Shown: positions 1 to 11,815 of the stretch, piece by piece | Position numbering within the stretch: position 1 is the first letter of the stretch | Layout: the number at the start of each line of letters is the position of its first letter | Assembly: GCF_037975245.1 (NCBI RefSeq) | Contig: NC_092567.1 | Coordinates: 8,556,714-8,620,713, forward strand | DNA: 64,000 bases | Direction of reading: 5' to 3' | Source of the DNA: Apostichopus japonicus | Lineage: Eukaryota; Echinodermata; Holothuroidea; Aspidochirotida; Stichopodidae | Position numbers and translations under genes: made by a program | The notes under the pieces: model-generated | Databases searched by the model: none | Seen by the model: the letters and a program-made list of their open reading frames with translations, nothing else | Told to the model about the DNA's origin: nothing

Positions 1-218
1 CATTGCATTAACATAAAGTCTGTTCAAAGTATCTCTTGCGAGATCCGGCTTTAGGAATCACAAATGATTTTCGAGTTGGTTAGCATCATGTCTGATCTCT
101 AGAGTAAGGCAAAATATGTCACCAAAAACAGAACTAGTATTGTTCGATACAGGTGACAAACGCCTACAGTGGAATTACGATCTTCCTTACCGGTTTCGAA
201 CCTCTGGACATACAATCA

Positions 219-335
219 GCGTCCATAGCCTAGTGGTTAGGGTGTCCGCGTACAGAGCGGGAGGCCCGTGGTTCGAATCCCGGTGGAGGCTGAAAGTTTT
301 TTCACTGTTCTTGATTTTCCAACTCATTACGATTT
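219..335 (+). repeat. tRNA-derived SINE head (pseudo-tRNA) with short body
   Basis: Positions 219-291 fold as a tRNA-like 73-mer. The acceptor arms GCGTCCA/TGGAGGC pair with one mismatch. The D-arm has an A-box (TAGCCTAGTGGTTAG) and the anticodon stem TCCGC/GCGGG pairs well. The B-box is GGTTCGAATCC. The T-stem has two mismatches and the anticodon reads ACA (252-254), which would be Cys(ACA), a species not normally used in eukaryotes. This points to a SINE head or pseudogene rather than a working tRNA. A 44-nt body ending ACGATTTTCATTTA runs straight into a TA microsatellite, a common SINE 3' end. Confidence 0.6.
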
Positions 336-337
336 TC

Positions 338-339
<2 letters not shown>

Positions 340-391
<52 letters not shown>
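340..391. repeat. (TA)n microsatellite, tail of the SINE
   Basis: About 26 uninterrupted TA units directly follow the SINE-like body. Confidence 0.95.
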
Positions 392-393
<2 letters not shown>

Positions 394-566
394 TAAGCCC
401 GCGCCATAAATTGCTTTCTGCATTTTGTTAAAAGCATCTTAGATGTACAGTAGACACTCCTTTGTAGAAGCTGGATGTTCCGTTTACAGCAATTGTTGGA
501 TGACAAGACTAATTTAACGAATGTAGCATTAACATAGCTGGTTTCGTTTTCAGTATCAACTTAATT

Positions 567-1268
567 GCCATCAAATAGCAATCAACAGTTTTCATCAGTT
601 TACTGTAACTTGGATAGATGCTTGAACTCATGTGAAATATGGCTGGTGTTTAAAAGGCATCGGAACTTAAATCAGACTATTACATATTTCATAACGTATG
701 TACATACTAGCTTCATCCTCTAATACATGTAAGAATTCGGGCTGAAGTTTCTTCTAATCTCATCAGTTTCTGAGGCTAAGTAAAAGCGCTCAGAATCATA
801 GTGAATAATATAATATTGCTAAACCGTTAAACAAATAACATGTACACTTAGAGCTTTCGTAGGAAATATTAAACTCTTATCTATTACGAAGCAGCATATA
901 GTGTCCATTACATTTTCGCCATCAAATAGCACTCAAACGTTTCATCAGTTTGATGAATTATTATAACTTTGGTAGATGCTTGAACGCATGTAAAACCTGG
1001 TTGCTTTTTAACCATCATCCGAACTTAAATCAGACCTATTACACATGTCATAACATAATACTAGCTTCACCTTCTTATACATGTAAGAATTGGGGCTGAA
1101 GTTGTTTCTATTCCCATAGCCTGCTGAGGCTAATTACAAGCGGTCAAATTCATAAGTCCTACTATAATATTGCTATACAGTTGTAATAACATGTACACTT
1201 TCCGTAGGAAATATAACTCGAACCTATTACAAAAGTCCGGCGCATATATTGTTCATTTCATTTCCATT
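567..1268. repeat. Tandem duplication, two ~350-bp copies
   Basis: Copy 1 (about 567-917) and copy 2 (about 918-1268) both begin GCCATCAAATAGCA. They share the same order of landmarks: TTTCATCAGTTT, TAGATGCTTGAAC, CGAACTTAAATCAGAC or close variants, ACATGTAAGAATT, GGGCTGAAGTT, AACATGTACACTT and CGTAGGAAATAT. The copies differ by scattered substitutions and small indels, so the duplication is old. No open frame spans it. Confidence 0.85.
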
Positions 1269-3019
1269 ATCACCAATATAAATATAAAATGCTTATACAC
1301 AGGAGAACCAAAGAATAAGAAATATTAAAATATGTACAACAATATAATCTTAAAGATTAGAAAGTAAAATAACAAAAATTAGTTGAATACTTATGTTACT
1401 ACAAATTATCTACAAAATGTATTCGAGTCATTCTGTTCAAGCAAAAAAGAATGAAGAGCTTTATTCAATTTTATAGGCAAGATATTAAAATTGTGCAAAT
1501 TTCTATTGGCTTTAACTAAAATACCCTAAAGTGCAGGATACAGTCGGTGTTCCATATGAATAGTTCATGTCTTCTCAATCAATAGGAATTGTCTAATCAA
1601 AACTCTCAAAGGAATAATTAGTTAACGGAAGTGCTGTAAATGTTGCTGATTTTATTTATGGGGATTTTTAATCTGATTTAATTTGTTTGAAACACTGTTA
1701 TTGATAAAAGAATTATCCCTCCCGATCGAGGGATATGGAGATTTAAAATTAGTCTTGGTGAAATTCTAGCTATTAGATATTGACAAAAAAGTTTTGTTTT
1801 CGTTAGATTTGTTTAAACTGTTACAGATCAATGAGGAATTGGACATTATTATATAATAAAGGTCACGGTAGGACAGGGCGTTAATCTAGGATATGATCTT
1901 CATTGAGCCAGACATTCTTGAAAAGGGCGCAATCGTACAAGTTTCCAAGTGGTATATACTTCCTGTCGGGCTCACAGTATACTTTAGAAACCCTCGTGAT
2001 GATATTACAAAGTTTTCATCACCATTTTATTATCCTAACTTTTATCATCCAAGCTTACTGTTTGTGCTAGAAAACTACTTTCCATATTTTATTTTAAACT
2101 GTCCCTACTCCTCTCTTTCAAAGCCCTTTCATCTGATATGGAAACATGCTAAAGCATCCATATCCGTTACTGTATTATATTATTAATTTAACTTGAAACG
2201 AAACTTATACAACTGTAAATGTTTAGATAGATGTGTGCGCATTAATGAAGTGGTAATTCATGTAATCACGTGTTGCACGTTAGAACATTATTCTAATTCA
2301 GTAAACTTAAACCCAAATAAAGACAATTGGTCATAAAAATATACGTATTGCCTAATTATCGTTATGGCACACTTTCTCTGGTTTGCATTTGTTATTTTTA
2401 ATTAATATATCAAAAATAAAAATAAGCTTCCTTTGAGATTATAATTGGAGGGGAGGGGGGGTGGGGCTAGGTCCCCTTACTGTAGTAACGACAATTATAT
2501 TTAAAGATAAATCTGCAATAGTCCAACGACAAGGAGTTATTTCTCCAGGATTTATCTATATCGTACAAAACACAATATACGTTAGAAACCTTGTGACGAG
2601 GTTGGTACAAATAAATGAAAATAAATGAAGGCCACCTTCCACGCTAGTACTCCAGCACTTTCATCCTATTTCCTAATTATTGTTGTCATTCTTTCTCCGT
2701 TTGTAATCTACTTTATGGAAGTAATTGCCTTGTGAATCAATGAATATTATCAATTTTAAAACAGAGAATATTCAGACAGATAAATCATATAGAGCGAAAT
2801 GTATCTATCGTGCTTCCAGCGTTTCTCTTCTACAACGTATTAGTCTGAAATGTTTTATTAGTGAAGATATGATGTGATAATTTTCATATCTAGAATCTTT
2901 ACGTCTGACGTCACTGCACGCAGCAATACAACAATCATTAAATGTGACTCGATTCTAGTAGTTTGAGTTGTAATGGGATGTGAGGGATCCGTATGGATTA
3001 TATTTCATGATTGATTTAG

Positions 3020-3021
<2 letters not shown>
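1269..3021. other. No gene recognised
   Basis: AT-rich sequence with a G-rich stretch near 2444-2470 and one TGACGTCA at 2906-2913. The longest open frame (1893-2186, 97 codons) has no recognisable domain or supporting splice context. Confidence 0.5.

Positions 3022-3070
<49 letters not shown>
3022..3070. repeat. (TA)n microsatellite
   Basis: Uninterrupted TA dinucleotides immediately before the duplicated block at 3071. Confidence 0.95.
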
Positions 3071-3071
<1 letters not shown>

Positions 3072-4050
3072 GTGACAGATACGAATATGTGGGTCCAAGC
3101 AGGCTTATAAATGAAAAGACGCATCTGTGTTTAACTTCATGTAGTTTAAGATACTGGGAAAAAGTAAAAGAGAGGTAAATACTTAAAAGTGTAACTGAAC
3201 GATTAACTTTAAGGTTTTTATTTCATTTTCAACAAACGTCTTTTTGTATCATCCACTGTATGTACATTACTATGAATCAGCAGCAGCATTATGATACAAA
3301 AAGTCAACGATGAATCTGAACTAATAGTGGTTTTAAATGACTTGTATTATACCTGTCGTCTTTTGAATAACTGCTAAATTATTAAACATACATGCTATCT
3401 CGAAGGAGCTTCGGCCAAGTCGGAGTAGAGGGGGGGGGGGGTGTTTAAAGTACCTGGTGATGTGGTTGATTTTGTGAAATTTACCATCCGGAAAATTAAA
3501 TATTATATCTTCATCATTATATTCAATTGCTGGCGATAATATTATGCAAGGTATTCGTTACTGAGATAAATATGTTGGTCCAAGCAGACGTATATATGAA
3601 ACGGCAGATCTGGTTTTAACTTAAAACAAAGAAAGAAGTGTATTTTTTTAGGTAGATTTCATCAATTAGATGTACTTCAACATGCAAGGAAAATTAAAGA
3701 AGAGGTGACTATACATTAAAGGTCAACTTAAAGGTGTTAAATTTATGATTTTAATGTGACTTTCAAGAAACGTCTTTTTGTACCAATCTCGGTACGTATA
3801 CAGTATACTATGAATAAGCAGTAGCAATATGATACAAAAAATGCCAACGGTGAATCTGAACTAATAATGGATTAAAATGTGTTCATTATTTCTTTCGTCT
3901 TTTGATTAACTACCAATGTGTATAACGTAGGGTCTTGAAGGAGCCTGGGCCAGATAGGGTGAGGAGTAGTGTGTTAAAAGTAACTGATTATGTGGTTGAT
4001 ATTAAACAATTACCACCCGGCAAATTAATAATTATATTCAAGCGCAGAAA
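3071..4050. repeat. Tandem duplication, two ~490-bp copies
   Basis: The motif GGTCCAAGCAG at 3092 recurs at 3587, an offset of 495. Further matched landmarks in both copies are AAACGTCTTTTTGTA, ATGATACAAAAA, GTGAATCTGAACTAATA or its variant, CTTTTGATTAACT or its variant, and TGTGGTTGAT. In copy 1, CTTTTTGTATCAT and ATGATACAAAAAG form a 13-bp inverted pair about 40 nt apart, a possible hairpin; copy 2 keeps it in weaker form. Copy 1 also holds a 12-G run (3430-3441). Confidence 0.85.
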
Positions 4051-4991
4051 ATGACATAATACAACTTCCGGGTTTTGTATCCTCACATGGTTTCTATTGT
4101 TTATAGTACTCTTCATATCAGAACCATTCAATATGTCTGTATGCTATTGTATAAGAAACGCTCTGATGTAGTTGAGTCCAATGTTTTTTGATTCCGAGTC
4201 GAGTCCGAGGCAACTTGGTCCGAGTATGGTACTTAGGAGTCTGAACAGGGTTCTATAGAGTTTAGGAGCAACCCAAACCAAGTCCAGATAATACATAGAG
4301 ACACGAGTGTGATGAATTCATACGATTTATGCCAATATTAGTCTAATAGACACACAGGGCGAATCGGTTAAATAAACCCACTCTAAATATTCCTTAATTT
4401 ACAGACTGTCTCTTCCTGGTCTAAATGTTCTTAGCCTAACGTTGGACAGAAAGAGTCAACTATTGAAAAACTGATTATGTGCGCATGTACAAACTTCTTA
4501 TTGAACATACATAGACAGGGTAATTTTAGAATAACAAAAATATGTTCAAGGTTTATTATAATTCATCAAATGTTTAAATGTTAACAGATCTATGTAATTA
4601 TTCCACTGTGTCTCTTATTGTATGTATTGATCGGACAACTACATAATTTCCCAAATTTTCATGGATATCTTTTCACTACTAACAATACGATAGAGACATT
4701 CCATCTTTGACGAAGGGTGGGGGAGGGGGGTTGTAACCAATATGCTTCTTTGTGGGCTTAAGCAAGGTATTGATTTTTTTTTACTTTAAATCGTTCTAGG
4801 GTCTATCTTAAAATACTAAACTATTTTCCCTCCTCGTCATCTTCTCGTTCCATGGTGCCATCTGATCATCTCAGTGAGAAGTTGGTCATTACAACGTCAC
4901 TCAGTGTTTGATGACGTCACTCAGTGTTTCATGACGGGTTTAAAACTAAATCTGTCTTTCCTATAAATCTAATGTTTATATGAATGTTAAA
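4051..4991. other. No gene recognised
   Basis: AT-rich intergenic or intronic sequence. A short direct repeat of 'gacgtcactcagtgttt' type occurs at 4895-4932 and includes a TGACGTCA at 4912-4919. Confidence 0.45.
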
Positions 4992-5357
4992 CAAGGCATT
5001 GGAGACTCGCCCCAAACAGCGTGCCGCCATCTTTCAAAAGTTAACTTTCCGTTGCTTGCAAGTGAAGTTTTTTTCTTGTCGCTACAAAATGCAGACAGTA
5101 ATGAAACGTGATACCTTGTTATCTTAGCTGGACCTGAGATGTCCATCGCTGTATCGTTTGTACACTGTGCTGTGGGTATTGACCGCAGCTGTATGTACTG
5201 AATGTACACTTGTGTCTAATAACCGACGGTAGTAGCTGTGTGCGTACTTTTTTGGATCGATGGTGGTGTCTTACACTTCTGTTACACCTCATTGGAAACT
5301 AGGTCAGATTACCGGCATTAGATGTTTCTTTTGCGCGAGTCTTCACACCCTTTAAGT
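4992..5357 (+). repeat. Dispersed repeat family R1, copy 1
   Basis: This ~365-bp block recurs at 15731-16097 in the same orientation. Shared landmarks include AAGGCATTG, TTGCTTGCAAGTGA, AGACAGTAATGAAACGTGAT, TAGCTGGACCTGAGATGT, GTGGGTATTGAC, CAGCTGTATGTACTGA, AAACTAGGTCAGATTACCGG and CTTCACACCC. The copies differ by scattered substitutions, so this is an interspersed family. I cannot assign a class: I see no tRNA promoter boxes, convincing TIR or poly(A). Confidence 0.85.
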
Positions 5358-5562
5358 CCGTGCATCTTACATTGACTAGTCTGTCTCCTTAATTGACTTT
5401 AGGGTGTTCAATGTAGATGTGTGTTTACCTGCCAGGAATAATTCACTGCGATATTTGTAAAGATATATCATTCTAAATTATATATTATTTGCTTTGTCAT
5501 GTTATATTTTCCTGAAATTAAATTTTAAAATCTAATGAAAATGATATTTCTCTTCCTTTCAG

Positions 5563-8500
5563 GCCTGTGACGGTTTTGGTAATCTACCAGGAGAAGAGGT
5601 AATAGAGACATAGATTCATGTTACTGTTAATTGATAACGTCAATTTAGTAGCAGGCAATAATGTGTTAATTACCGTGGAACAAAAGATTAAGACAAAATA
5701 GTATTATACATTTTTTCCCATATGGAAGGAAAGATTTATAATTGTTGTGTATCAAACAGTCAATTTAGATAGGCAGGTACGAGTTTGTATCTGGTAATTA
5801 TGATAGCACTGTTCTCAATGTCAAGTTTAGGTTAGTGAGGCCTTAATGATCTTACTTCTGCAACATTGATAAGGAAAGGCTAAACAAAGAAACGGATAGA
5901 CTTTTCAATACTACAAGTTTTAGTCAGATGTTATGGAGCGTTACAAGCCTCACACAATATTTGAAGATAACTTTCAAATTGACAACCCCCCACCCGCACC
6001 CACACCCCATCCCCACTGGCAGATGATTAATGTTTCTTTTGTTTCACTCTGTTGATGTGCATATCATAATTCGTTACCAATTCAAAAAGTATCAAATATA
6101 TTTATCAGTAAATTTCTTCCAGTAACTCATTTGTTCATTAATTTCTCTGCGAAACAAATGTTAACAGTATATTGACTGTGAGAGCAACTGACATAATACA
6201 TTAATATCGTTAAATGTCATATGACGATTCAACAGTGTTACCGGTATTCTTTGATATGATACAATCATTTCGGTAGGGGACTGGGGATGGTTTCGGAGGG
6301 TATCTGCTGGGTTATAGCATCATAAATCATTGTGAAACGAAAGCATACTTAAAATTATACAATCACAAACTCGGAGCCAACTGTTGTTATATTACATACA
6401 ATGAAACTAGTAAAAATGAATGGTTGCTGTTTTAGTGACTGAGTGATGACGTCATACCGTAATCAATTACAGAGTGGATTACATGTAGGAGGGGTGCATC
6501 AAGTTACAGTTCAGGTCCGTTTATATAAAAGACATGACAGCAACGGTGTAGGTAGCTGACGACACTAAAGTGATTTGAGATGAAGCTGCGTGCATGAGAG
6601 TCGTCTCTCAACATAAACCTTAAAAACAAAAAATTTATTGAGCAATATACTTCCCAAATGTGTGTCAGTTCAAAGCCTCCAGTAAGATTTCGAAACGATT
6701 TACGCTGGTTTTTATCTCAATTAATTGATTATTTGTTAGCACAACATGTTACAGTTTATTTTTTTTTTATACGGTCACCGTTGTTTTTAGTCTGTATTTA
6801 CTTTTGCAATATGAAAGCCAATTTCTTTATATGTTACCAAACATTTGACTAAAGTTAGTCAAATTAGCTAGCAATGAATTACTGTCACGGATTCTTTTAA
6901 GAAAGCAGTCGACAACGGCGCAAAGACGGACAGAGTGCGTATATAAGTTTCAAATGTTCAGTGAATTACAATTATACTTATTTTGTACATCGGTCTGAGT
7001 CCGCCCTTCCCCCCCCCCCCCTCCTTTCCACCGGTCATCTGTAAACTGGTGTTATTGGGACGGTTAATTAGACTGGTTTATAAATCTGAACGATGTATAG
7101 ATGATTAAATTATAATTTGGGAAAATAAGGTAACGCTATAGCAAGAAAGACTCTTTTTTTTCGTATTTAACGCTTAAACTGTTAATAGTCTTTCGCACTA
7201 TAATATGCATTTATTATTAGCACATAAACTGTTCATATATGTATTTTGTATCCTTCTGCAAGCAGGAACTCGCAAAGAAGCCAACATCGGCTTATCAAAG
7301 CAGTACGCTGACCGAAGTCAGTCTCTTAGATTCATATTTAACGCCCATTATTATGAATTATCTTTAACTGGACGACATTAATTAATCTTGGAGTAACTCG
7401 AACTCGGGACCTTATGATTGGAGGCACCGGCGTTCGTAGCTTTCCACTGAAGATAAAATATGCCTATGATAACACAAGTTCCGTCAAAACAAAACATAAA
7501 GCAGAATCCAGTCTAGCATGGTCAAGATAATGGACTAAATAACTATTCCGTTACATGTAAATAATGGTCAATTCAGGGAATTTCTTTATTAGAGGTACAC
7601 CAGTAGTTACACGGCCTACCCAACATTGTATTTAACTTTTACACGAAATGATCCGATTGGTTTCAACATTCTACAGGAAGAAGGGATGAGTCAATGTCTA
7701 ATTTGATTTGTCTTCTACATTTGTGAATTCTTTAGAAAAGCACATAATGAGAGCTGAGTGACCTGGATATGGTTTTGTAACTATTAAATTGAATGTTTGA
7801 AAGGGATTGTCGAACTTCAATAATGATGATAATGTTAAACTTTGCAATTGAATTGAAAATGGCTACTCAGCTAGACGGGATCAGCTTATACACAGGACGG
7901 AACATTTCCCTGCATCGCACCAATGTGTGATAGTACATTGGAATGCATTGATTGAGTCATCGTGACATCAAGGGGAAATCCCCTGAATATGTCATTTGAT
8001 GGTTACCAGCAGGGAAGAGGATGGGGTGTGGAGATAAGTGAACTGATTATTGTACAGTAATACTGTTTTACACAGAAACCTTTTTTTCATAGATTGAGAA
8101 AGGATTATATCCTCGTGCTATGAGTCAATATGTGTTGATATATGCTATTCATGTTGTTATATATATACTTATTTCCAATATTTCAAGCCAATGGTATAAC
8201 TTTGTGTATAATCCAATCTTCACAAATCCTTTCAAGCATAGAATCAAAGCGACCACAGCATAATTGACCATGGTTTCATAGATTTAGCCTTCATGTGTAT
8301 ATTATGTTCAGTACTAAAATATTTGCAAGACGTACTCGTTTGGATTCCCTAAAATAATAACTGAAAAAACAATAATGAACAGGACAACTATTTCCAAGAC
8401 ATTCGAAAACATGCAACGTTTAACATGAATCGATTGATCTGAAATAACACTTTTAATATGGCTGCATCTGATGAATGTTTACAACATTTACCTTTGCTGC

Positions 8501-8623
8501 ATTGTCTTTGTTTCTGTATTATTTATAACAAATTATTACTTATATTTTCCACTTGTTTAGGGGTTCGATGAGAGGAGTTACCAGTTGAGCTTGTCGAACT
8601 TCAACCATGCTAGACACAAGTAA
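5563..8623 (+). CDS. Candidate 3' exons of an unidentified gene (5563-5598; 8561-8623)
   Basis: Speculative. A 36-nt open stretch (5563-5598) follows an excellent acceptor (TTCTCTTCCTTTCAG) and ends GAG|GTAATA. It encodes ACDGFGNLPGEE. In the same phase (0), 8561-8623 follows the acceptor CCACTTGTTTAG and encodes GFDERSYQLSLSNFNHARHK before TAA. Together these could be the last two coding exons of a gene whose 5' part lies before the window. I do not recognise the peptide. Short exons with fair splice sites also arise by chance, and a SINE (7250-7447) sits in the putative 2.96-kb intron. Confidence 0.2.
5599..7249. other. No gene recognised
   Basis: AT-rich sequence with a C-rich stretch (5980-6020), a 13-C run (7009-7021) and one TGACGTCA (6447-6454). 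The 64-codon frame at 6658-6852 is hydrophobic and domain-free and is probably chance. Confidence 0.45.
7250..7447 (-). repeat. tRNA-derived SINE, copy 1
   Basis: Read on the minus strand from about 7447, the sequence starts with a tRNA-like head. An A-box-like TCAGTGGAAAGCT is followed by a B-box-like CCGAGTTCGAGTTAC at ordinary tRNA spacing. A non-tRNA body containing GACTGACTTCGGTCAGC follows. The body recurs at 29460-29638 in the same orientation with only scattered differences. Confidence 0.7.
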
Positions 8624-9065
8624 CTGTAAGTCAATACAGCTGAATACTCTCTATCTTAGTATTGAAATTATATTTGTTAACAGTGATTGTGTGTGTTATT
8701 TTTAACTGTAAATCCTAATATATTAAAATTAATCTCCACCATTAACCATAATTTGTATTTCTATATCTGTGATTTTCTAATTTTATCTGGTCACTAATAT
8801 CATTTGCTTCAACTATAATTGGTTTTATTATATTTTTCATTAACAAATGGAAATGAGCAATAAGTTTCTTCCATTAACAGAAACATCGTTGGCTTGTTTC
8901 CCGTGTGGCGGTGTTTTGTTGGTGGGTTAAATTACTTGTTGGCTCAAGGTACTGCTGAAGTTTTTTTTTTTTTTGCCGGGGAAAGGGGGTTGCTTAGGTA
9001 TCACTTCCCCATTATTCTACTAATAAGTATGTTGTTCGGCTCATTTATGATAACAATATAACATG
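7448..9065. other. No gene recognised apart from the candidate exon at 8561
   Basis: AT-rich, without a long open frame. It contains a T-run near 8960. Confidence 0.4.
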
Positions 9066-9098
9066 ATATATATATATATATATATATAAATGAAAATC

Positions 9099-9167
<69 letters not shown>
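9066..9167. repeat. (TA)n microsatellite interrupted by a SINE-tail motif
   Basis: Two TA tracts (9066-9088 and 9100-9167) flank AAATGAAAATCGT. Its reverse complement, ACGATTTTCATTTA, is the motif that precedes the TA tail of the SINE at 219-335. This is probably the tail end of a related SINE in reverse orientation. Confidence 0.85.
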
Positions 9168-9168
<1 letters not shown>

Positions 9169-9299
9169 TTTTATTTCTATCTTACAGCTCAAAATAAGAT
9201 GCATGTTAATTTGGCGTCGCCAATCGTCAGCAGGACTGTGACGACCTTCACTCAATCCTAAAAACGATGGCAGTAATTTCAGTGAGAAAGAAACTAATA

Positions 9300-10135
9300 A
9301 AGATTTAGGTTGTAAACTGTTAACATCTCCCAAACACTACAAAGAGTCCCAGATAGAACTCCAGTATAAAACACATGCAACTAGTCTAGTATGATTGTGA
9401 CGTCATCAAATGCCTATATTCTCAAGACAATTTAAAGTCATCCTTTAATATGCTACATGTTCAACTACTTAGTTTTGCACGCTAAAGTTTACAAATATAA
9501 TTTGGTAGGCTTTGTTAATCACATTGCTGTCGTTTGGGGGACTAGAGGGTGGATGATGGGGACATAAATGTTATCCTGTGACCATTTCTTAATCTGATGT
9601 CTATCTAACGTTTGTAATAAGTTCACTGTACACTATTTGTCTCTTCTTAAGAGACAGCGACCTCATCTTTACCACCAACTGAAATAGTATGATGACGTCA
9701 CTGATTACCAACTTGAAGAAACAACCAACACATTTACTATTTATGTCTCTTGAATTTAACTCGATGAAATTTAAAACGAAACCTTAACAGAGTAGTACAT
9801 CTTAAAAAGAATGATTAATTATGAGAAACTCGTCTACTATTAAATAATAATAATATAATATAATATAAAGTTTAACCACAGGTAGCATACATGATTTGAA
9901 TTTCATTGCTAGCGTTTTCTTTTCTTTTCGGAGAAGGGGATTGGGTGTCTAGTGGATTCCTTCTCCATCCTATCAAGATAGTAGGTTTGTAAACTCTTAG
10001 TAACTCCAAATACTACAAAGAACTCCAAACAAACAGTTGATATCTTACATGATCATATAGGCTACTTAGTATTTTATTATAAAGTGTACAAGTAGTCACT
10101 TCTGACGTTTTAATAGTAACATTACTGTCCACATA
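9300..10135. repeat. Diverged local duplication
   Basis: The segment from about 9306 (GTTGTAAACTGTTAACATCT, CACTACAAAGAG, AACTCCAG, then TACTTAGT and GTACACT-like stretches) is echoed from about 9981 (GTTTGTAAACTCTTAGTAAC, TACTACAAAGAACTCCA, CTACTTAGTATT). Both copies are followed by a TGACGTCA site. The match is patchy, so I am only moderately sure. Confidence 0.45.
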
Positions 10136-11815
10136 TGCTTTCTTTTCTAACTCTAAATTCGTTTGCTCTTCAAGCCAAATTCAAATTATTAAGAGCCAAT
10201 CAAGCTTCTAATGACGTCATCCATCAACCACTACGTCATCAGTATAGAATATTATTTAGTTTTTGGATGTCAACTATTGAGAGAGGGAAGAAAGAGAGCA
10301 CAATCCCTGTGTGTTTTTGTGGAGGGGTGGGGTGGGGTGGAGGGGGGGGGATTGGAGCGGTTAGAGACGTACCCATCACATTGGTGACCAAGTAGATGTT
10401 ATAAAAGTTATTTGCACGTTAATTTGTAGAATAAAATAAACGGTAATGTGCGGTAGTTTTTTTTTCTAATTGTATTGTTCCTAATATGTAGCAAAGTCAT
10501 CGTTACTTGCGTAAATGAAGAGAAAGGTTTGTTCACCTACTCGTGTGTCCCTGATCAGATATTGCTGGACCTGTTCTCGCTCTCCACACACTCCTCGTGT
10601 GCAGGGTATAACATCCTTCATTGGTCCAATTGTATGTAATGTTATGATCCATCCCAATTCTAGACACATATCTGTACCTTCCAACCCCCCCCACTCCCCC
10701 CTCTACGACAAACACTTTACTACTCAGAAAATTAACTATACGTCCAATTATTCTAACATTTATAAACTTATTTTTTTGAAGCATACATGTTTGGAATGCT
10801 TTGTTTAAAATATGTACATACTGTATCCACATACACTCGGTAACTAGGAGTGCATGATTCAACTTTTTCTTCGTTCTTCTTTTAACTAAATTTTGATTTA
10901 AACTGTGACGTATCGGTTACGTAATGTCTAAAATCTCGCAAGAGTAGAGTCACATTAATTGCGTCAACGTTAGGACTAAATGACATTCATTGGTTATCTA
11001 CAATACCTTTGTGTTACTAAAAGCAAACTGCAAGAACTTAGAGGTGATATTAATTAATATATGTTATATGTTTTTTTTTAAGTCAGCATTTCTTGATGTT
11101 TGCCGGTTCCAATGTATTACCGTTCTTAATTTGAAGACAATAAGATGACTGTGACGTCATATCATATGATTGATATAAAAAAAATGTATATTCTGTATAG
11201 TAAGTAACTGAAACTTAACTTAATCGATCAATATTTTTTATTGTATTATTTTGTATTTTTGTATTTATTATTATTTTATTTTCGCTTTATAATTGTTTTT
11301 GTTGATTTATAATAGTTTCAAATCATCATCTTAATAATTAAGTTTATTGTTATCACTTTACGTCATATCCTATTTGTTGTATTGACTGGTCCCATCAGCA
11401 CACAAAAACTATTACATGAACGCTCAAAATACTTCACAGACAAAGAAACATAGTTAAGTTTCTGTTTAGTGTTAACACTAACATTTCATCAGTAACAGTC
11501 AAGTTAAGGATGCTTTGATCATGCGCAATAAGTTCAATCTTACCAGGTATGATAGCATAACGTCAATATATGATTTATATTATTACTATAGAAGATTATG
11601 AGATAGACAGGTTCCCCTTATTGTTAGGGCTTTGAATGGATATCATATTGTTATTTTGCATTTGCTTAATTTAAATTTTTGCTACATTTTGAAAACTGTC
11701 TTTTGAAGTGTTGGTTATATTTTGACTCAAAAGAGACTGTAACGTCGTAAGCTTCCTTAGTTTGACTTTGGATTGGCTAGGTTCCCAACTTTGTTTTTGA
11801 GTATGTGATGATGAC
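10136..11815. other. No gene recognised
   Basis: Includes a G-rich tract (about 10318-10350) and TGACGTCA at 10212-10219 and 11152-11159. Overlapping frames of up to 109 codons near 10481-10862 on both strands mirror each other and show no domain. Confidence 0.45.

Noticed and set aside
180-205. B-box-like GGTTCGAAACC on the minus strand next to the SINE
   Set aside because: The T-stem does not pair and no A-box lies at the right distance.
116-409. 97-codon frame spanning the tRNA-like SINE
   Set aside because: It runs through a tRNA-like sequence and the TA tail; there is no protein signature.
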